A stretch of DNA of 64,000 nucleotides from Rhodoferax_B ferrireducens_A (GCF_031458075.1 NZ_JAVDXT010000001.1:868001-932000); one strand, 5' to 3'; counted from the stretch's first letter, positions 16,890-26,193 are shown. Translations and numbers: made by a program. Notes: a model not told the origin generated them from the sequence alone.

Positions 16890-19757
16890 TTAGCCCAGAC
16901 GCACCAACTGCTCTTTCAAGCGTTCCAGCGTCGCCGTGAAGTCGGTGATGCGGCCGCGCTCCAGCGCGATCACGGCCGGCGGCGCCTTGGCCACAAAGGC
17001 TTCGTTGCTCAGCTTGTTGTGGGCCTTGGCGATTTCGCCTTCCAGGCGCGCGGCTTCCTTGCCCAGGCGGGCTTTTTCGGCGGCCACGTCGATCTCCATG
17101 TGCAGGCACAGGCGGGCATCACCGGCCACTACCGTGGGTGCGGCCTGCGCGGCGGCTTGCCAGGCGGCTTCGTCGTCGAACAGCTTGACTTCGCTGAGCT
17201 TGGCCAGCGACTGCAGCACCGGCGCCACCTCTTGCATGAAGGCGGCGTCGCCCACGCAGTACAACGGCATGCGGGTGGCGGGTGACACATTCATCTCGCC
17301 GCGCAGATTGCGGCAAGCGTCGACCAGGCCCTTGAGCTTGGTCACATGGGCGATGGCAGCCGGGTCGATCTTGGCCGGCTGGCATTGCGGGTAGGGCGCA
17401 ATGCTCACCGAGTCACCGGGAATGCCGGCCACTGGCGCGACCTTTTGCCACAGCTCTTCGGTGATGAACGGGGTGATCGGGTGGGCCAGGCGCAGGATGG
17501 CTTCCAGCGTGCGGATCAGGGTGCGGCGGGTGGCGCGTTTTTGCGCATCGTCGCCGATGTTGATCTGCACCTTGGCGATTTCCAGGTACCAGTCACAGAA
17601 CTCGTTCCAGGTGAAGTCGTAGATGGCGTTGGCCACGTTGTCCAGGCGGTAGTCGGCAAAGCCCTTGGCGACTTCGGCCTCGGCTTGCTGCAGCTTGGAG
17701 CTGATCCAGCGGTCGGCCTGGCTGAAGTCCAGGTAGCCGCCGGGGCCGCATTCCTCGGGGGTGTGGTCGCGTACGCCGCAGTCCTGGCCTTCGCACTGCA
17801 TCAGCACGAAGCGGGTGGCGTTCCACAGCTTGTTGCAGAAGTTGCGGTAGCCCTCGCAACGCTTGCTGTCGAAGTTGATGCTGCGGCCCAGGCTGGCCAG
17901 GGAGGCAAAGGTGAAGCGCAATGCGTCGGCGCCAAAGGCGGGGATGCCCTCGGGGAACTCCTTCTCGGTGTTCTTGCGCACCGCGGGCGCGGTCTCGGGC
18001 TTGCGCAGGCCGGTGGTGCGCTTGTCCAGCAAGGGCGCCAGGGCGATGCCGTCGATCAGGTCCACCGGGTCCAGCACATTGCCTTCGGACTTGCTCATCT
18101 TCTTGCCCTGCGCGTCGCGCACCAGGCCGTGGATGTAGACGTGCTTGAACGGCACCTGGCCGGTGAAGTGCGTGGTCATCATGATCATCCTGGCCACCCA
18201 GAAGAAGATGATGTCGTAGCCCGTGACCAGCACCGAGGAGGGCAGGTACAGGTCGTAGTCCTGCGTCTTCTCGGGCCAGCCCATGGTGCTGAAGGGCACC
18301 AGCGCCGACGAGTACCAGGTGTCCAGCACGTCTTCGTCGCGCTTGAGCGTTTTGCCCGGCGCCTGGGCTTGGGCTTCGGCTTCGTTGCGGGCTACGTAGA
18401 CCTTGCCGTCTTCGTCGTACCAGGCCGGGATCTGGTGGCCCCACCACAGTTGGCGGCTGATGCACCAGTCCTGGATGTTGTTCATCCATTGGTTGTAGGT
18501 GTTGACCCAGTTCTCGGGCACGAACTGCACCTGGCCGCTGCTGACGGCCTCGATGGCTTTTTGCGCGATGCTCTTGCCGGTCGGGTCCTGGTCGCTGACC
18601 TTGGTCATGGCGACGAACCACTGGTCGGTCAGCATGGGCTCGATGACCTGGCCGGTGCGGGCGCAGCGCGGTACCTGCAGCTTGTGCTTCTTGGTTTCGA
18701 CCAGCAGGCCGAGCTCGGTCAGGTCGGCGACGACCTTCTTGCGCGCCACGAAGCGGTCCAGGCCCTGGTAGGCCGCGGGGGCGTTCTCGTTGATCTTGGC
18801 GTCCAGGGTCAACACGCAGATCATCGGCAGCTTGTGGCGCTGGCCGACCTGGTAATCGTTCTGGTCGTGGGCGGGCGTGACCTTCACCACGCCGGTGCCG
18901 AAGGCCTTGTCGACATAGTCGTCGGCAATCACCGGGATCTCGCGGTCGCACAGCGGCAGCTTGACCATCTTGCCGATCAGGTGGGTGTAGCGTTCGTCTT
19001 CAGGGTGGACCATCACGGCCACGTCGCCCAGCATGGTTTCGGGGCGCGTCGTGGCTACCGTCAGCGAGCCCGAGCCATCGGCCAGCGGGTAGGCGATGTG
19101 CCACAGGAAGCCGTCTTCCTCTTCGCTTTCGACTTCCAGGTCGGACACCGCGCTTTGCAGGATCGGGTCCCAGTTCACCAGGCGTTTGCCGCGGTAGATC
19201 AGGCCTTGCTGGTACAGCTGCACAAAGGTTTCGGTCACCGTCTTGGACAGCTTCGGGTCCATGGTGAAGTACTCGCGGCTCCAGTCCACGCTGTCGCCCA
19301 TGCGGCGCATCTGGCCGGTGATGATGTTGCCGGACTTCTCTTTCCATTCCCACACCTTGGCGGTGAAGGCTTCGCGACCCAGGTCGTGGCGGCTGATCTT
19401 TTGCTCTTGCAGCTGGCGCTCGACCACGATCTGGGTGGCGATGCCCGCGTGGTCGGTACCCGGAATCCAGGCGGTGTTATGGCCGGCCATGCGGTGGTAG
19501 CGGGTCAGGCTGTCCATGATGGTCTGGTTGAAGGCATGGCCCATGTGCAGCGTGCCAGTCACATTCGGTGGCGGCAGCTGGATGGCGAACGACTCCGCGC
19601 CGGCCTGCGCCTGGCCCGTGCCCCGGTGCCCGGCGACACCGTAGCCGCGCCGTTCCCATTCCGGGCCCCAGTGCGCTTCCAGCGCGGCAGGTTCGAAGGA
19701 TTTGGACAGGGATTGCAAGCCGGGCTGGGCGGGAGCAGTGGAAGCGGTGTCGGTCAT
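16890..19757 (-). CDS. valS: Valyl-tRNA synthetase
   Basis: The product has 955 residues, normal for ValRS. It is a class Ia synthetase with a HMGH signature (TGTLHMGHAFNQT, about residue 70), an editing domain in the middle, KMSKS in KKMSKSEGNVLDP (about residue 555), and an anticodon-binding domain. A C-terminal coiled coil (AEKARLGKEAARLEGEI) is characteristic of ValRS. It charges tRNA-Val in the cytoplasm. The GlpQ-like gene follows in the same direction after 77 bases. Confidence 0.97.
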   Translation of the reverse strand: MTDTASTAPAQPGLQSLSKSFEPAALEAHWGPEWERRGYGVAGHRGTGQAQAGAESFAIQLPPPNVTGTLHMGHAFNQTIMDSLTRYHRMAGHNTAWIPGTDHAGIATQIVVERQLQEQKISRHDLGREAFTAKVWEWKEKSGNIITGQMRRMGDSVDWSREYFTMDPKLSKTVTETFVQLYQQGLIYRGKRLVNWDPILQSAVSDLEVESEEEDGFLWHIAYPLADGSGSLTVATTRPETMLGDVAVMVHPEDERYTHLIGKMVKLPLCDREIPVIADDYVDKAFGTGVVKVTPAHDQNDYQVGQRHKLPMICVLTLDAKINENAPAAYQGLDRFVARKKVVADLTELGLLVETKKHKLQVPRCARTGQVIEPMLTDQWFVAMTKVSDQDPTGKSIAQKAIEAVSSGQVQFVPENWVNTYNQWMNNIQDWCISRQLWWGHQIPAWYDEDGKVYVARNEAEAQAQAPGKTLKRDEDVLDTWYSSALVPFSTMGWPEKTQDYDLYLPSSVLVTGYDIIFFWVARMIMMTTHFTGQVPFKHVYIHGLVRDAQGKKMSKSEGNVLDPVDLIDGIALAPLLDKRTTGLRKPETAPAVRKNTEKEFPEGIPAFGADALRFTFASLASLGRSINFDSKRCEGYRNFCNKLWNATRFVLMQCEGQDCGVRDHTPEECGPGGYLDFSQADRWISSKLQQAEAEVAKGFADYRLDNVANAIYDFTWNEFCDWYLEIAKVQINIGDDAQKRATRRTLIRTLEAILRLAHPITPFITEELWQKVAPVAGIPGDSVSIAPYPQCQPAKIDPAAIAHVTKLKGLVDACRNLRGEMNVSPATRMPLYCVGDAAFMQEVAPVLQSLAKLSEVKLFDDEAAWQAAAQAAPTVVAGDARLCLHMEIDVAAEKARLGKEAARLEGEIAKAHNKLSNEAFVAKAPPAVIALERGRITDFTATLERLKEQLVRLG

Positions 19758-19817
19758 GGTCTAGCAGGTTCTTTCAGGGAGGGCGCGATTTTACCGGGCG
19801 GGTACAGAGATATGGAT

Positions 19818-19883
19818 TTGCTACGTTTTTGGTAGCTGCTGGCGCAGGTGTTATCTGCGCGAGAGCCCTGTTTTTCATATAAA
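19818..19883 (+). repeat. Dispersed palindromic repeat, copy 2
   Basis: Plus-strand copy: GGTAGCTGCTGGCGCAGG, then ATCTGCGCGAGAGCCCTG and a T-run. It lies between the valS start and the SDR gene. Confidence 0.75.
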
Positions 19884-19950
19884 TACCCGGGGCCTGCGGG
19901 GGCTTAGGTGCTGGGTTAGGCTGGCAGCCACTTTTCAACGGAGTACATCC

Positions 19951-20727
19951 ATGGACCTCGGTTTGGGCGGTAAAAACGTATTGATCACCGGCGGCAGCAA
20001 GGGCATAGGCCTGGCCTGCGCCCAGTTGTTTCTGGCCGAGGGCGCGCGCGTGGCGCTGGTCTCGCGCTCGCAGGCGAACCTGGATGCGGCCCGTGTGGCT
20101 CTCGGCGATGTCTATACCGTGGCTGCCGACCTGACGGATGCCGCCGCCGCTGCGGCCATGGTGGCCGAGGTGGAGGCGCAGTTCGGCCCCATCGACATCC
20201 TGGTCAACAGCGCCGGCGCCGCGCGCCGCACCAATGCCGAGGACCTGAGCCCCACGGCCTGGCATGCGGCGATGGACGCCAAGTACTTCAGCTATATCCA
20301 TGTGATCGACCCGGTGGTCAAGTTGATGGCCGCGCGCGGCCGGGGCGCCATCGTCAACATCATCGGCAACGGCGGCAAGATTCCCTCGCCCACGCACCTG
20401 GCCGGTGGCGCTGCCAATGCAGCGCTGATGCTGGCTACCGCCGGCCTGGCCCACACCTATGCCGGGCGCGGCGTGCGCGTAGTAGGTCTGAACCCGGGGC
20501 TGACGAATACCGAACGCGTGGCCGAAGGCCTGGTGGCCGAGGCCCAGCGCGCCGGCACCACGGTCGACGCGGCCAAGGTGCAGGCCATCAAGAAGTTGGC
20601 CCAGGGCCGATTGGCCGAGCCCGGCGAGATTGCCGACATCGTGGTGTTTGCCGCCTCCGAGCGCGGCCGCTACCTGACCGGCGCCAACATCACGGTGGAC
20701 GGCGCTTCTACGCCCACCGTGGTCTAG
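19951..20727 (+). CDS. SDR-family protein with altered catalytic residues
   Basis: The product has 258 residues, and GGAG lies upstream of the ATG. The Rossmann motif TGGSKGIG (about 13-20) and VNSAGA (about 85-90) place it in the classical SDR family. The usual Ser...YxxxK triad is not visible: the expected segment reads NIIGNGGKIPSPTHLAGG followed by AANAALM, where the Tyr and Lys positions align with Gly152 and Asn156. The C-terminus (GANITVDGASTPTVV) is normal for SDRs. It may use a different mechanism or bind NAD(P) without classical chemistry; the substrate is unknown. No operon partner is evident. Confidence 0.8.
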   Translation: MDLGLGGKNVLITGGSKGIGLACAQLFLAEGARVALVSRSQANLDAARVALGDVYTVAADLTDAAAAAAMVAEVEAQFGPIDILVNSAGAARRTNAEDLSPTAWHAAMDAKYFSYIHVIDPVVKLMAARGRGAIVNIIGNGGKIPSPTHLAGGAANAALMLATAGLAHTYAGRGVRVVGLNPGLTNTERVAEGLVAEAQRAGTTVDAAKVQAIKKLAQGRLAEPGEIADIVVFAASERGRYLTGANITVDGASTPTVV

Positions 20728-20743
20728 CCGCCGCTTGCTTGGC

Positions 20744-22120
20744 TTACTTGGCGTCGACCAGCGCCGAGATGTCCAGCAGGGTTAGCTCGTTGTCGTCCGG
20801 CTTGCCGATCTCGCGGCCGGAGGAGAACGGGAAGTTGTTGTCGTTGACCAGCACGATGTGGGTCGCGTCCACCACGGTCAGGCCTTCGGGGCCCAGGTGC
20901 GGCAGCACGAAGTTGGCTTCGTTCGGGCCGCGCTTGGCCAGCATTTTCGGGTTGCTGATCTTGGTCAGGTCGATGAAGGCCACCTTCTTCACAAAGCCGT
21001 CGGCATCCAGCTGGCTGAAGTCGATCTTGTAGACGCGCTTGAACTTGGCCGGGCGGGTGAAGCAGTCGACCCGCGGCTCGTTCGGGCAGCCCGGGTCGGC
21101 GCCTTCGGACGCGTCATCGCGTTCGATCACCAGGCCGGTGTTGGCGTCCAGCATCTGGAAGTCAGATGCCACATTGCCGGCTTCTTCAAACTGGTACTTC
21201 CACTGGCGTTCGCTGTAGCGCTGGGTGGCGGCGTCGAGTTCCAGAATGCGGGTGAAGGGCTTGCCGTTGCGGCTTTCTTGCGCCTTGGCCTGGGCATCCC
21301 ACAGCGGCCATTCGAACATCGGGTACAGGGTTTTGCCGTCGATGGACTTGGCCATGGGCTCGAAGCCGCCCGAGCGGCGCACTTCAAAGCCGGAGTCGCC
21401 AGGGTAGTTGGGCAGGCGGCCGTTCAGGTAGTGGTCGGGGCCGCGGTAGGCCTTGCCGGCGACCACGGTTTCCACCACGCCCAGCACCTTGCCCTGGTGG
21501 TTGACGCGCAGCACATAGGGGCCGAATTCGTCGCCAATCCACCATTCGTCGCCCACCACCTGGATGGATTCGGGGTCGAAGTCGGAACCCGTGAGGTAGC
21601 GGCTGGTGGTGTTTTCGTTTTCGATAAAGAACGGCACCTTACGGTCCGGGTCGCGCAAGAAGGTGGTGTGCTGGCGCGTGACCTTGCCGCTGGCCCAGTC
21701 GGCCTTCACGTGGTGCACCATCAGCAGCGCATCTTGCGAGTTGATCTTGCTGCCGAAGCCGTTGTCGGTCAGCGCCAGAAACCGGTCTTTGCCCAGCGAC
21801 ACGATGCCCGAGAAGCCTTGCACCGACTGGCCCTTGATCGGCAGGCTGCCGCCCGAGTTGCGCGGGTACTTGGGGTCGCCCACAAAGCTCACGCCGGCCA
21901 CGCTGCCCAGGGCATCGCTGCGCTGGCGGTTGTTGTTGGTGAACTTGCCGGCGGTGACAAACAACGGGCCGGCCTCTTTGGGCGCGGCCACCGTGGTGCT
22001 GGAGGGCAGGGCGGCATGGCCGGCCAGCACGGCGCTGACTTCGGTTTGGGCCTGTGCGGCACCGGCGGCCAGGGCGAACACGGCAGCGCGTGCCACGGTG
22101 GTAAATGCAAAACGGAACAT
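20744..22120 (-). CDS. Exported esterase-like-activity-of-phytase family protein
   Basis: The product has 458 residues. A signal peptide ends at about residue 25 (AGAAQAQ). A beta-propeller-like fold is suggested by repeated segments: GFSGIVSLGKDRFLALTDNG, DPESIQVVGDEWWIGDEFGP and GPEGLTVVDATHIVLVNDNN. These three are characteristic of the phytase-like esterase family. It is probably a periplasmic or secreted hydrolase of phosphate or organic esters; the substrate is not known. It is divergent from the GGDEF gene and convergent with the SDR. Confidence 0.8.
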   Translation of the reverse strand: MFRFAFTTVARAAVFALAAGAAQAQTEVSAVLAGHAALPSSTTVAAPKEAGPLFVTAGKFTNNNRQRSDALGSVAGVSFVGDPKYPRNSGGSLPIKGQSVQGFSGIVSLGKDRFLALTDNGFGSKINSQDALLMVHHVKADWASGKVTRQHTTFLRDPDRKVPFFIENENTTSRYLTGSDFDPESIQVVGDEWWIGDEFGPYVLRVNHQGKVLGVVETVVAGKAYRGPDHYLNGRLPNYPGDSGFEVRRSGGFEPMAKSIDGKTLYPMFEWPLWDAQAKAQESRNGKPFTRILELDAATQRYSERQWKYQFEEAGNVASDFQMLDANTGLVIERDDASEGADPGCPNEPRVDCFTRPAKFKRVYKIDFSQLDADGFVKKVAFIDLTKISNPKMLAKRGPNEANFVLPHLGPEGLTVVDATHIVLVNDNNFPFSSGREIGKPDDNELTLLDISALVDAK

Positions 22121-22252
22121 GGAAGCTGCTTTAAAAGTGGATGCAGCGCCGCAGCGTAAACACCGCCTATGAAATCCCTGTGACAGCGCTTGGATGCGGT
22201 CCTAGAATCATTCTGGAGCCCTCCCATCGACAGCTATGTGCAAGGACCGTCC

Positions 22253-23230
22253 ATGATCAAGCCTGCGTTTCCTCTCGACGAAGCTTTTCGCCTGAATACC
22301 TTGCGTGCGCTCAACCTGTTGGACACGCCGCCCGAGGAGCGTTTCGACCGCCTGACCCGCATGGCGCGGCGCATGTTTGGCGTGACCACCGCGCTGGTCA
22401 GCCTGGTGGACGAGAACCGCCAGTGGTTCAAATCCAAGCAGGGCCTGAGCGATACCGAAACCCCGCGCGACATCTCGTTCTGCGGCCATGCGATCCTGGC
22501 GGATACCCCGCTGGTGATCCCCGACGCGCTGGCTGATCCGCGCTTTTTTGACAACCCCTTGGTCACCGGCCCGCCCCATGTGCGTTTTTATGCGGGTTGT
22601 CCGCTGCATGCCACCAACGGCAGCAAGTTGGGCACGCTGTGCATCTTCGACCCCGAGCCGCGCGCGTTTGGCGCCGAAGACATCCAGCTGCTGAGCGACC
22701 TGGCCGCCATCGTCGAACAAGAAATCTCCACCTACCAGATGGCCACCGTGGACGAGCTGACCCGGCTGTACAACCGGCGTGGCTTTCTGAACCAGGCGCA
22801 GCCCGCCCTGGACCTGGCCCGGGATAAAAAGGCGCCGTGCTCGCTGGTGTTTTTTGACCTGGACAAGTTCAAGGCCATCAACGACCGGTTTGGCCATGCC
22901 GAGGGCGACAAGGCCTTGCTGGCGTTTGCCGACCAGATGCGGCGCAGCTTCCGCGATGCCGACATCCTGGCCCGGCTGGGCGGCGATGAATTTGTGGCGC
23001 TGCTGCTGGATTGTCCCGACGGCCTGGCCCAGACCATCGTTGACCGCCTGCGCACCGCGCTGGACCGGCGCAACCAGTTCACCGGCAGCGGCTACCCCAT
23101 CGTCTGCAGCTTTGGCATCATCCATATTGCGCTGGACGCCAGCGCCCCCATAGAGGCCCTGCTGTCCCGTGCCGATGTGCTGATGTACGAGAACAAGCGT
23201 AACCGCAAAGCGGCAGAATTTGTGCATTGA
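22253..23230 (+). CDS. GAF-GGDEF diguanylate cyclase
   Basis: The product has 325 residues from ATG 22253, which has AAGGA six bases upstream. A GAF domain covers about 20-165 (TALVSLVDENRQWFKSKQGL, FYAGCPL). A GGDEF domain follows with intact ARLGGDEFVALL, and RDAD five residues before it forms an RxxD inhibitory site. It should make cyclic di-GMP from two GTP and be product-inhibited. It has no membrane segment, so it is cytoplasmic and responds to a small molecule or redox cue through GAF. A structured repeat element follows its stop. Confidence 0.93.
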   Translation: MIKPAFPLDEAFRLNTLRALNLLDTPPEERFDRLTRMARRMFGVTTALVSLVDENRQWFKSKQGLSDTETPRDISFCGHAILADTPLVIPDALADPRFFDNPLVTGPPHVRFYAGCPLHATNGSKLGTLCIFDPEPRAFGAEDIQLLSDLAAIVEQEISTYQMATVDELTRLYNRRGFLNQAQPALDLARDKKAPCSLVFFDLDKFKAINDRFGHAEGDKALLAFADQMRRSFRDADILARLGGDEFVALLLDCPDGLAQTIVDRLRTALDRRNQFTGSGYPIVCSFGIIHIALDASAPIEALLSRADVLMYENKRNRKAAEFVH

Positions 23231-23367
23231 ACCCCGCTGCGGCTACGGCGCGGCATAGTCCTTTGGATTTACCGGGCGACTGGGGTGCACGCGCCCCGTC
23301 GTTTTAGAACGTGTTCAAGGTCTTTTTGGGGCCACGCAGGTATCTTTTCGGGATGCGCTGCTAGGCG

Positions 23368-23403
23368 CAAAACCAGCCAAGGCTTGTGCCTTGGCTGGTT
23401 TTG
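23368..23403. repeat. Hairpin A inside the 272-bp element
   Basis: CAAAACCAGCCAAGGC (23368-23383), loop TTGT and GCCTTGGCTGGTTTTG (23388-23403) give a perfect 16-bp stem. Flanking bases GCAGG...CTTTTCGGG and CCCGAAAAG...CCTGC extend it imperfectly. Confidence 0.85.
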
Positions 23404-23442
23404 TAACGACGCAGAGCGCCCGAAAAGCTGCCTGCCCTTCGG

Positions 23443-23543
23443 GTTGGGGTGAAATCGGGCGATTTGTCTGCCGTAGCCCTTGCATGGGCAGTGAGCCCAT
23501 GCTGCGGTCTCCGACAACCAATTCATCCCGATTGCACCCCAAC
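23443..23543. repeat. Hairpin B inside the 272-bp element
   Basis: GTTGGGGTG (23443-23451) pairs with CACCCCAAC (23535-23543). The stem continues with AATCGGG/CCCGATT and is capped by GCATGGGC-AGTGA-GCCCATGC (23482-23502). It is an imperfect 101-base foldback. Confidence 0.75.
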
Positions 23544-23604
23544 GTGGCCCCAAAAAGACCTTGAACACGTTCTAAGATAATCGGGATCAAAGGATGCCCT
23601 ACCC

Positions 23605-24387
23605 ATGTTGTTTTTGTTGTCGCCAGCCAAGGCATTGGACTTTGAGACGCCCGCCACGGGCCAACCGCACACCCAGCCCTTATTCACCAAGCAGTCGGCC
23701 GAATTGATTGAACTGCTGCGCACCCAGTCGCCGCAGCAGATTTCCGCGCTGATGCACCTGAGCGACGCACTGGCCGGCCTGAACGTGGCGCGTTACCAGG
23801 CCTGGAGTCCTAAGTTCACCGCCAAAAACTCCAAGCAGGCGGTGCTGGCCTTCAACGGCGATGTGTATGGCGGCCTGGAAGCCAGCACGCTGCCGGCCGA
23901 GGCCCTGGCCTGGACGCAGGAGCATGTGTGCATCCTCAGTGGCCTGTACGGCGTGCTGCGCCCGCTCGACTGGATGCAGCCCTACCGGCTGGAGATGGGC
24001 ACGCGCCTGGCCAATCCGCATGGCGCCAATCTGTACAAGTTCTGGGGCACGCAGATTGCCGACTACCTGAACCAGCGGCTGCAGGCCGATGCCTCGCCGG
24101 TGGTGGTGAACCTGGCCTCGCAGGAATACTTCAAGGCGGTCGACCGCAAAGCCCTGAAGGCCCGGGTGGTTGAATGCGTGTTCGAAGAGCAGCGCAACGG
24201 CCAGTACAAGATCATCAGCTTCATGGCCAAGCGGGCGCGTGGCCTGATGGCCCGGTTCGCGGCCACCCACCGCCTGACCCTGCCGCAGCAGCTGCAGGGC
24301 TTCAACCTCGAAGGCTATGCGTTCGACGCCGCCGTCTCGCAGCCGGACCGGCTGGTGTTCCGCCGCACAGGAGTTGCCCATGGCTAA
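23605..24387 (+). CDS. yaaA: Peroxide-stress protein YaaA (DUF328)
   Basis: The product has 260 residues, full length for the family. Typical segments are MLFLLSPAKALDFETP at the start, FNGDVYGGL, GLYGVLRPLDWMQPYRLEMG, NLASQEYFKAVD and FMAKRARGLMARF. In E. coli YaaA limits intracellular free iron and DNA damage during peroxide stress and has been shown to bind DNA. Its stop overlaps the start of the prolyl-hydroxylase gene by 8 bases, so the two are cotranslated, and the dioxygenase also needs iron. Confidence 0.93.
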   Translation: MLFLLSPAKALDFETPATGQPHTQPLFTKQSAELIELLRTQSPQQISALMHLSDALAGLNVARYQAWSPKFTAKNSKQAVLAFNGDVYGGLEASTLPAEALAWTQEHVCILSGLYGVLRPLDWMQPYRLEMGTRLANPHGANLYKFWGTQIADYLNQRLQADASPVVVNLASQEYFKAVDRKALKARVVECVFEEQRNGQYKIISFMAKRARGLMARFAATHRLTLPQQLQGFNLEGYAFDAAVSQPDRLVFRRTGVAHG

Positions 24388-25273
24388 GCCCGCAAAATCC
24401 GCCAAATCCCAGAAGCCGGCCGCAACCACGCAGACCGTCACCCCCGCGCTGCGCCAGTGGATCATCGACCAGGCCGAAGCCGGTTTTGCGCCGGACGTGG
24501 TGCTCAAATCTATGCAGGCCTCGGGCTGGACCGAAGACGTGGCCATCGAGGCCATGGAAACCACGCTGGCCGCGCACCTGCAGGCCACGCAGGAGCGCAA
24601 GCTGCTGCCCACCGCCGTGCCGGTGCCTCGGCCCGCGCTGGACGACGCACCCCTGTTGCTGGACGCCGGCGACCGCATGGTCCAGGTGCTGTCGGTGATG
24701 CGGCGGCCGCACCTGGTGGTGTTCGGCAACCTGCTGAGCGCCGAGGAATGCGCTGAGCTGGTGGCCCTGGCCGAGCCGCGCCTGAGCCGCTCGCTCACGG
24801 TAGAAACCAAGAGCGGCGGCGAAGAAGTGCATGTGGACCGCACCAGCGACGGCATGTTCTTCACCCGCGGCGAAAACCCGCTGGTGCAGCGCATCGAAGC
24901 CCGCATCGCCCGCCTGCTGGACTGGCCGCTGCAGAACGGCGAGGGCCTGCAGGTGCTGCGCTACCAGCCCGGCGCGCAGTACAAGCCGCACTACGACTAC
25001 TTCGACCCGCAGGAGCCGGGCACGCCGACCATCCTGAAGCGCGGCGGCCAGCGCGTCGCCACCCTGATCATGTACCTGGGCGAGCCCGAAAAAGGCGGCG
25101 CCACCATCTTCCCCGATGTGCACCTGGAAGTGGCCCCGCAGCGCGGCAACGCCGTGTTCTTCAGCTACGACCGGCCGCACCCCAGTACCCAGAGCCTGCA
25201 CGGCGGCGCGCCGGTGCTGGCCGGCGAAAAGTGGATCGCCACCAAGTGGCTGCGCGAGCGTGAATTTAATTAG
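24380..25273 (+). CDS. Prolyl 4-hydroxylase-like 2OG-Fe(II) dioxygenase
   Basis: The product has 297 residues from ATG 24380, with AGGAG upstream and overlapping the yaaA stop; an upstream-extended frame inside yaaA is not needed. An N-terminal region (about 20-70) resembles a small helical domain. The dioxygenase domain has the iron-binding HYDYF (HxD), distal His in SLHGG, and the 2-oxoglutarate-binding Lys in AGEKWIATKW. It probably hydroxylates prolines in a protein, possibly EF-Tu or a collagen-like protein. The target is unknown. Confidence 0.87.
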   Translation: MAKPAKSAKSQKPAATTQTVTPALRQWIIDQAEAGFAPDVVLKSMQASGWTEDVAIEAMETTLAAHLQATQERKLLPTAVPVPRPALDDAPLLLDAGDRMVQVLSVMRRPHLVVFGNLLSAEECAELVALAEPRLSRSLTVETKSGGEEVHVDRTSDGMFFTRGENPLVQRIEARIARLLDWPLQNGEGLQVLRYQPGAQYKPHYDYFDPQEPGTPTILKRGGQRVATLIMYLGEPEKGGATIFPDVHLEVAPQRGNAVFFSYDRPHPSTQSLHGGAPVLAGEKWIATKWLREREFN

Positions 25274-25274
25274 T

Positions 25275-25326
25275 CAAATAGGCCTCTGGTGCATATATAA
25301 ACTGCGCTGGTAGCTATCAAATACAG
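25275..25326 (-). repeat. Dispersed palindromic repeat, copy 3
   Basis: Minus-strand copy immediately after the hydroxylase stop: AAATAGGCCTCTGGTGCA, then ACTGCGCTGGTAGCTAT. It fills most of the gap before queF. Confidence 0.7.
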
Positions 25327-25335
25327 AGCAAACCC

Positions 25336-26193
25336 ATGGCCAGCCCCAACACCCCTGAACAATCGCAGCTCGGCAAGTCGTCGGCCTATATCGACCAGTA
25401 CGACGCCTCGCTGCTGTTCCCGATTCCGCGCGCCGTCAAGCGCGCCGAGATCGGCCTGGCCGACAAAGCCGCGCCGTTCTTCGGTGCCGACCTGTGGACT
25501 GCATTCGAACTCAGCTGGCTGAACCTGCGCGGCAAGCCGCAGGTGGCGCTGGCGCACATCACCGTGCCCTGCGAGACGCCGAACATCGTCGAGAGCAAGT
25601 CCTTCAAGCTGTACCTGAACAGCTTCAACAACACCCGCTTTGCCGACGCCGCCATGGTGCAGGCGCGCATCCGCAGCGACATCAGCGAAGCCGCCTGGCG
25701 CGGCAGCGATACGCCGTCGACGGTAGGCGTGCGCATCCTGCTACCCGAGATGTTCGACCGCGAGCCTGTGCACGAGCTGGACGGCCTGAGCCTGGACCGT
25801 CTGGACATGGACTTCGATACCTACAGCCCCGACCCCAGCCTGCTGAGCGCCGCGCTGGACGAAGCCCCGGTGTCCGAAGTGCTGACCAGCAATCTGCTGA
25901 AAAGCAACTGCCTGGTCACCGGCCAGCCCGACTGGGGCAGTGTGCAGATCAGCTACAGCGGCCCGCAGATCGACCAGGCCGGCCTGCTGAAATACCTGGT
26001 GAGCTTCCGCAACCACAACGAGTTCCACGAGCAGTGTGTGGAGCGCATCTTCATGGAGCTGTGGACCCGCTGCAAGCCGATCAAGCTCAGCGTCTACGCG
26101 CGTTACACCCGGCGCGGCGGACTCGACATCAACCCCTACCGAACCAGCCACCCGGGCGCACTGCCGGGGAATATCCGCACGGCGCGGCAGTAA
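25336..26193 (+). CDS. queF: NADPH-dependent 7-cyano-7-deazaguanine reductase (type II QueF)
   Basis: The product has 285 residues, typical for the long two-domain QueF. Landmarks are the QueF motif region ESKSFKLYLNSFNNTRF, catalytic Cys192 in KSNCLVTGQPDWG with Asp199, and a C-terminal NHNEFHEQCVERIF segment with nucleobase-binding glutamate. It reduces preQ0 to preQ1 in queuosine biosynthesis. No other queuosine gene is in the window. A truncated palindromic repeat and an integron-like cassette follow. Confidence 0.95.
   Translation: MASPNTPEQSQLGKSSAYIDQYDASLLFPIPRAVKRAEIGLADKAAPFFGADLWTAFELSWLNLRGKPQVALAHITVPCETPNIVESKSFKLYLNSFNNTRFADAAMVQARIRSDISEAAWRGSDTPSTVGVRILLPEMFDREPVHELDGLSLDRLDMDFDTYSPDPSLLSAALDEAPVSEVLTSNLLKSNCLVTGQPDWGSVQISYSGPQIDQAGLLKYLVSFRNHNEFHEQCVERIFMELWTRCKPIKLSVYARYTRRGGLDINPYRTSHPGALPGNIRTARQ

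Larger units (their letters stand above)
23304..23575. mobile_element. 272-bp MITE-like element with perfect 33-bp terminal inverted repeats
   Basis: The outer arms 23304-23336 and 23543-23575 are perfect reverse complements over 33 bases (starting TTAGAACGTGTTCAAGG). If the element ends at GAACGTG...CACGTTC, a TA duplication flanks it. It contains no credible gene and occupies most of the 374-base gap between the GGDEF gene and yaaA. Two internal foldbacks make a three-armed structure. This looks like a non-autonomous transposable element; the structure could also end transcription from either side. Confidence 0.75.

Noticed and set aside
17346..19835. An 829-codon plus-strand frame opposite valS
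   Set aside because: ValRS motifs are intact on the minus strand; the plus frame has no recognisable domain and mirrors GC-rich codons.
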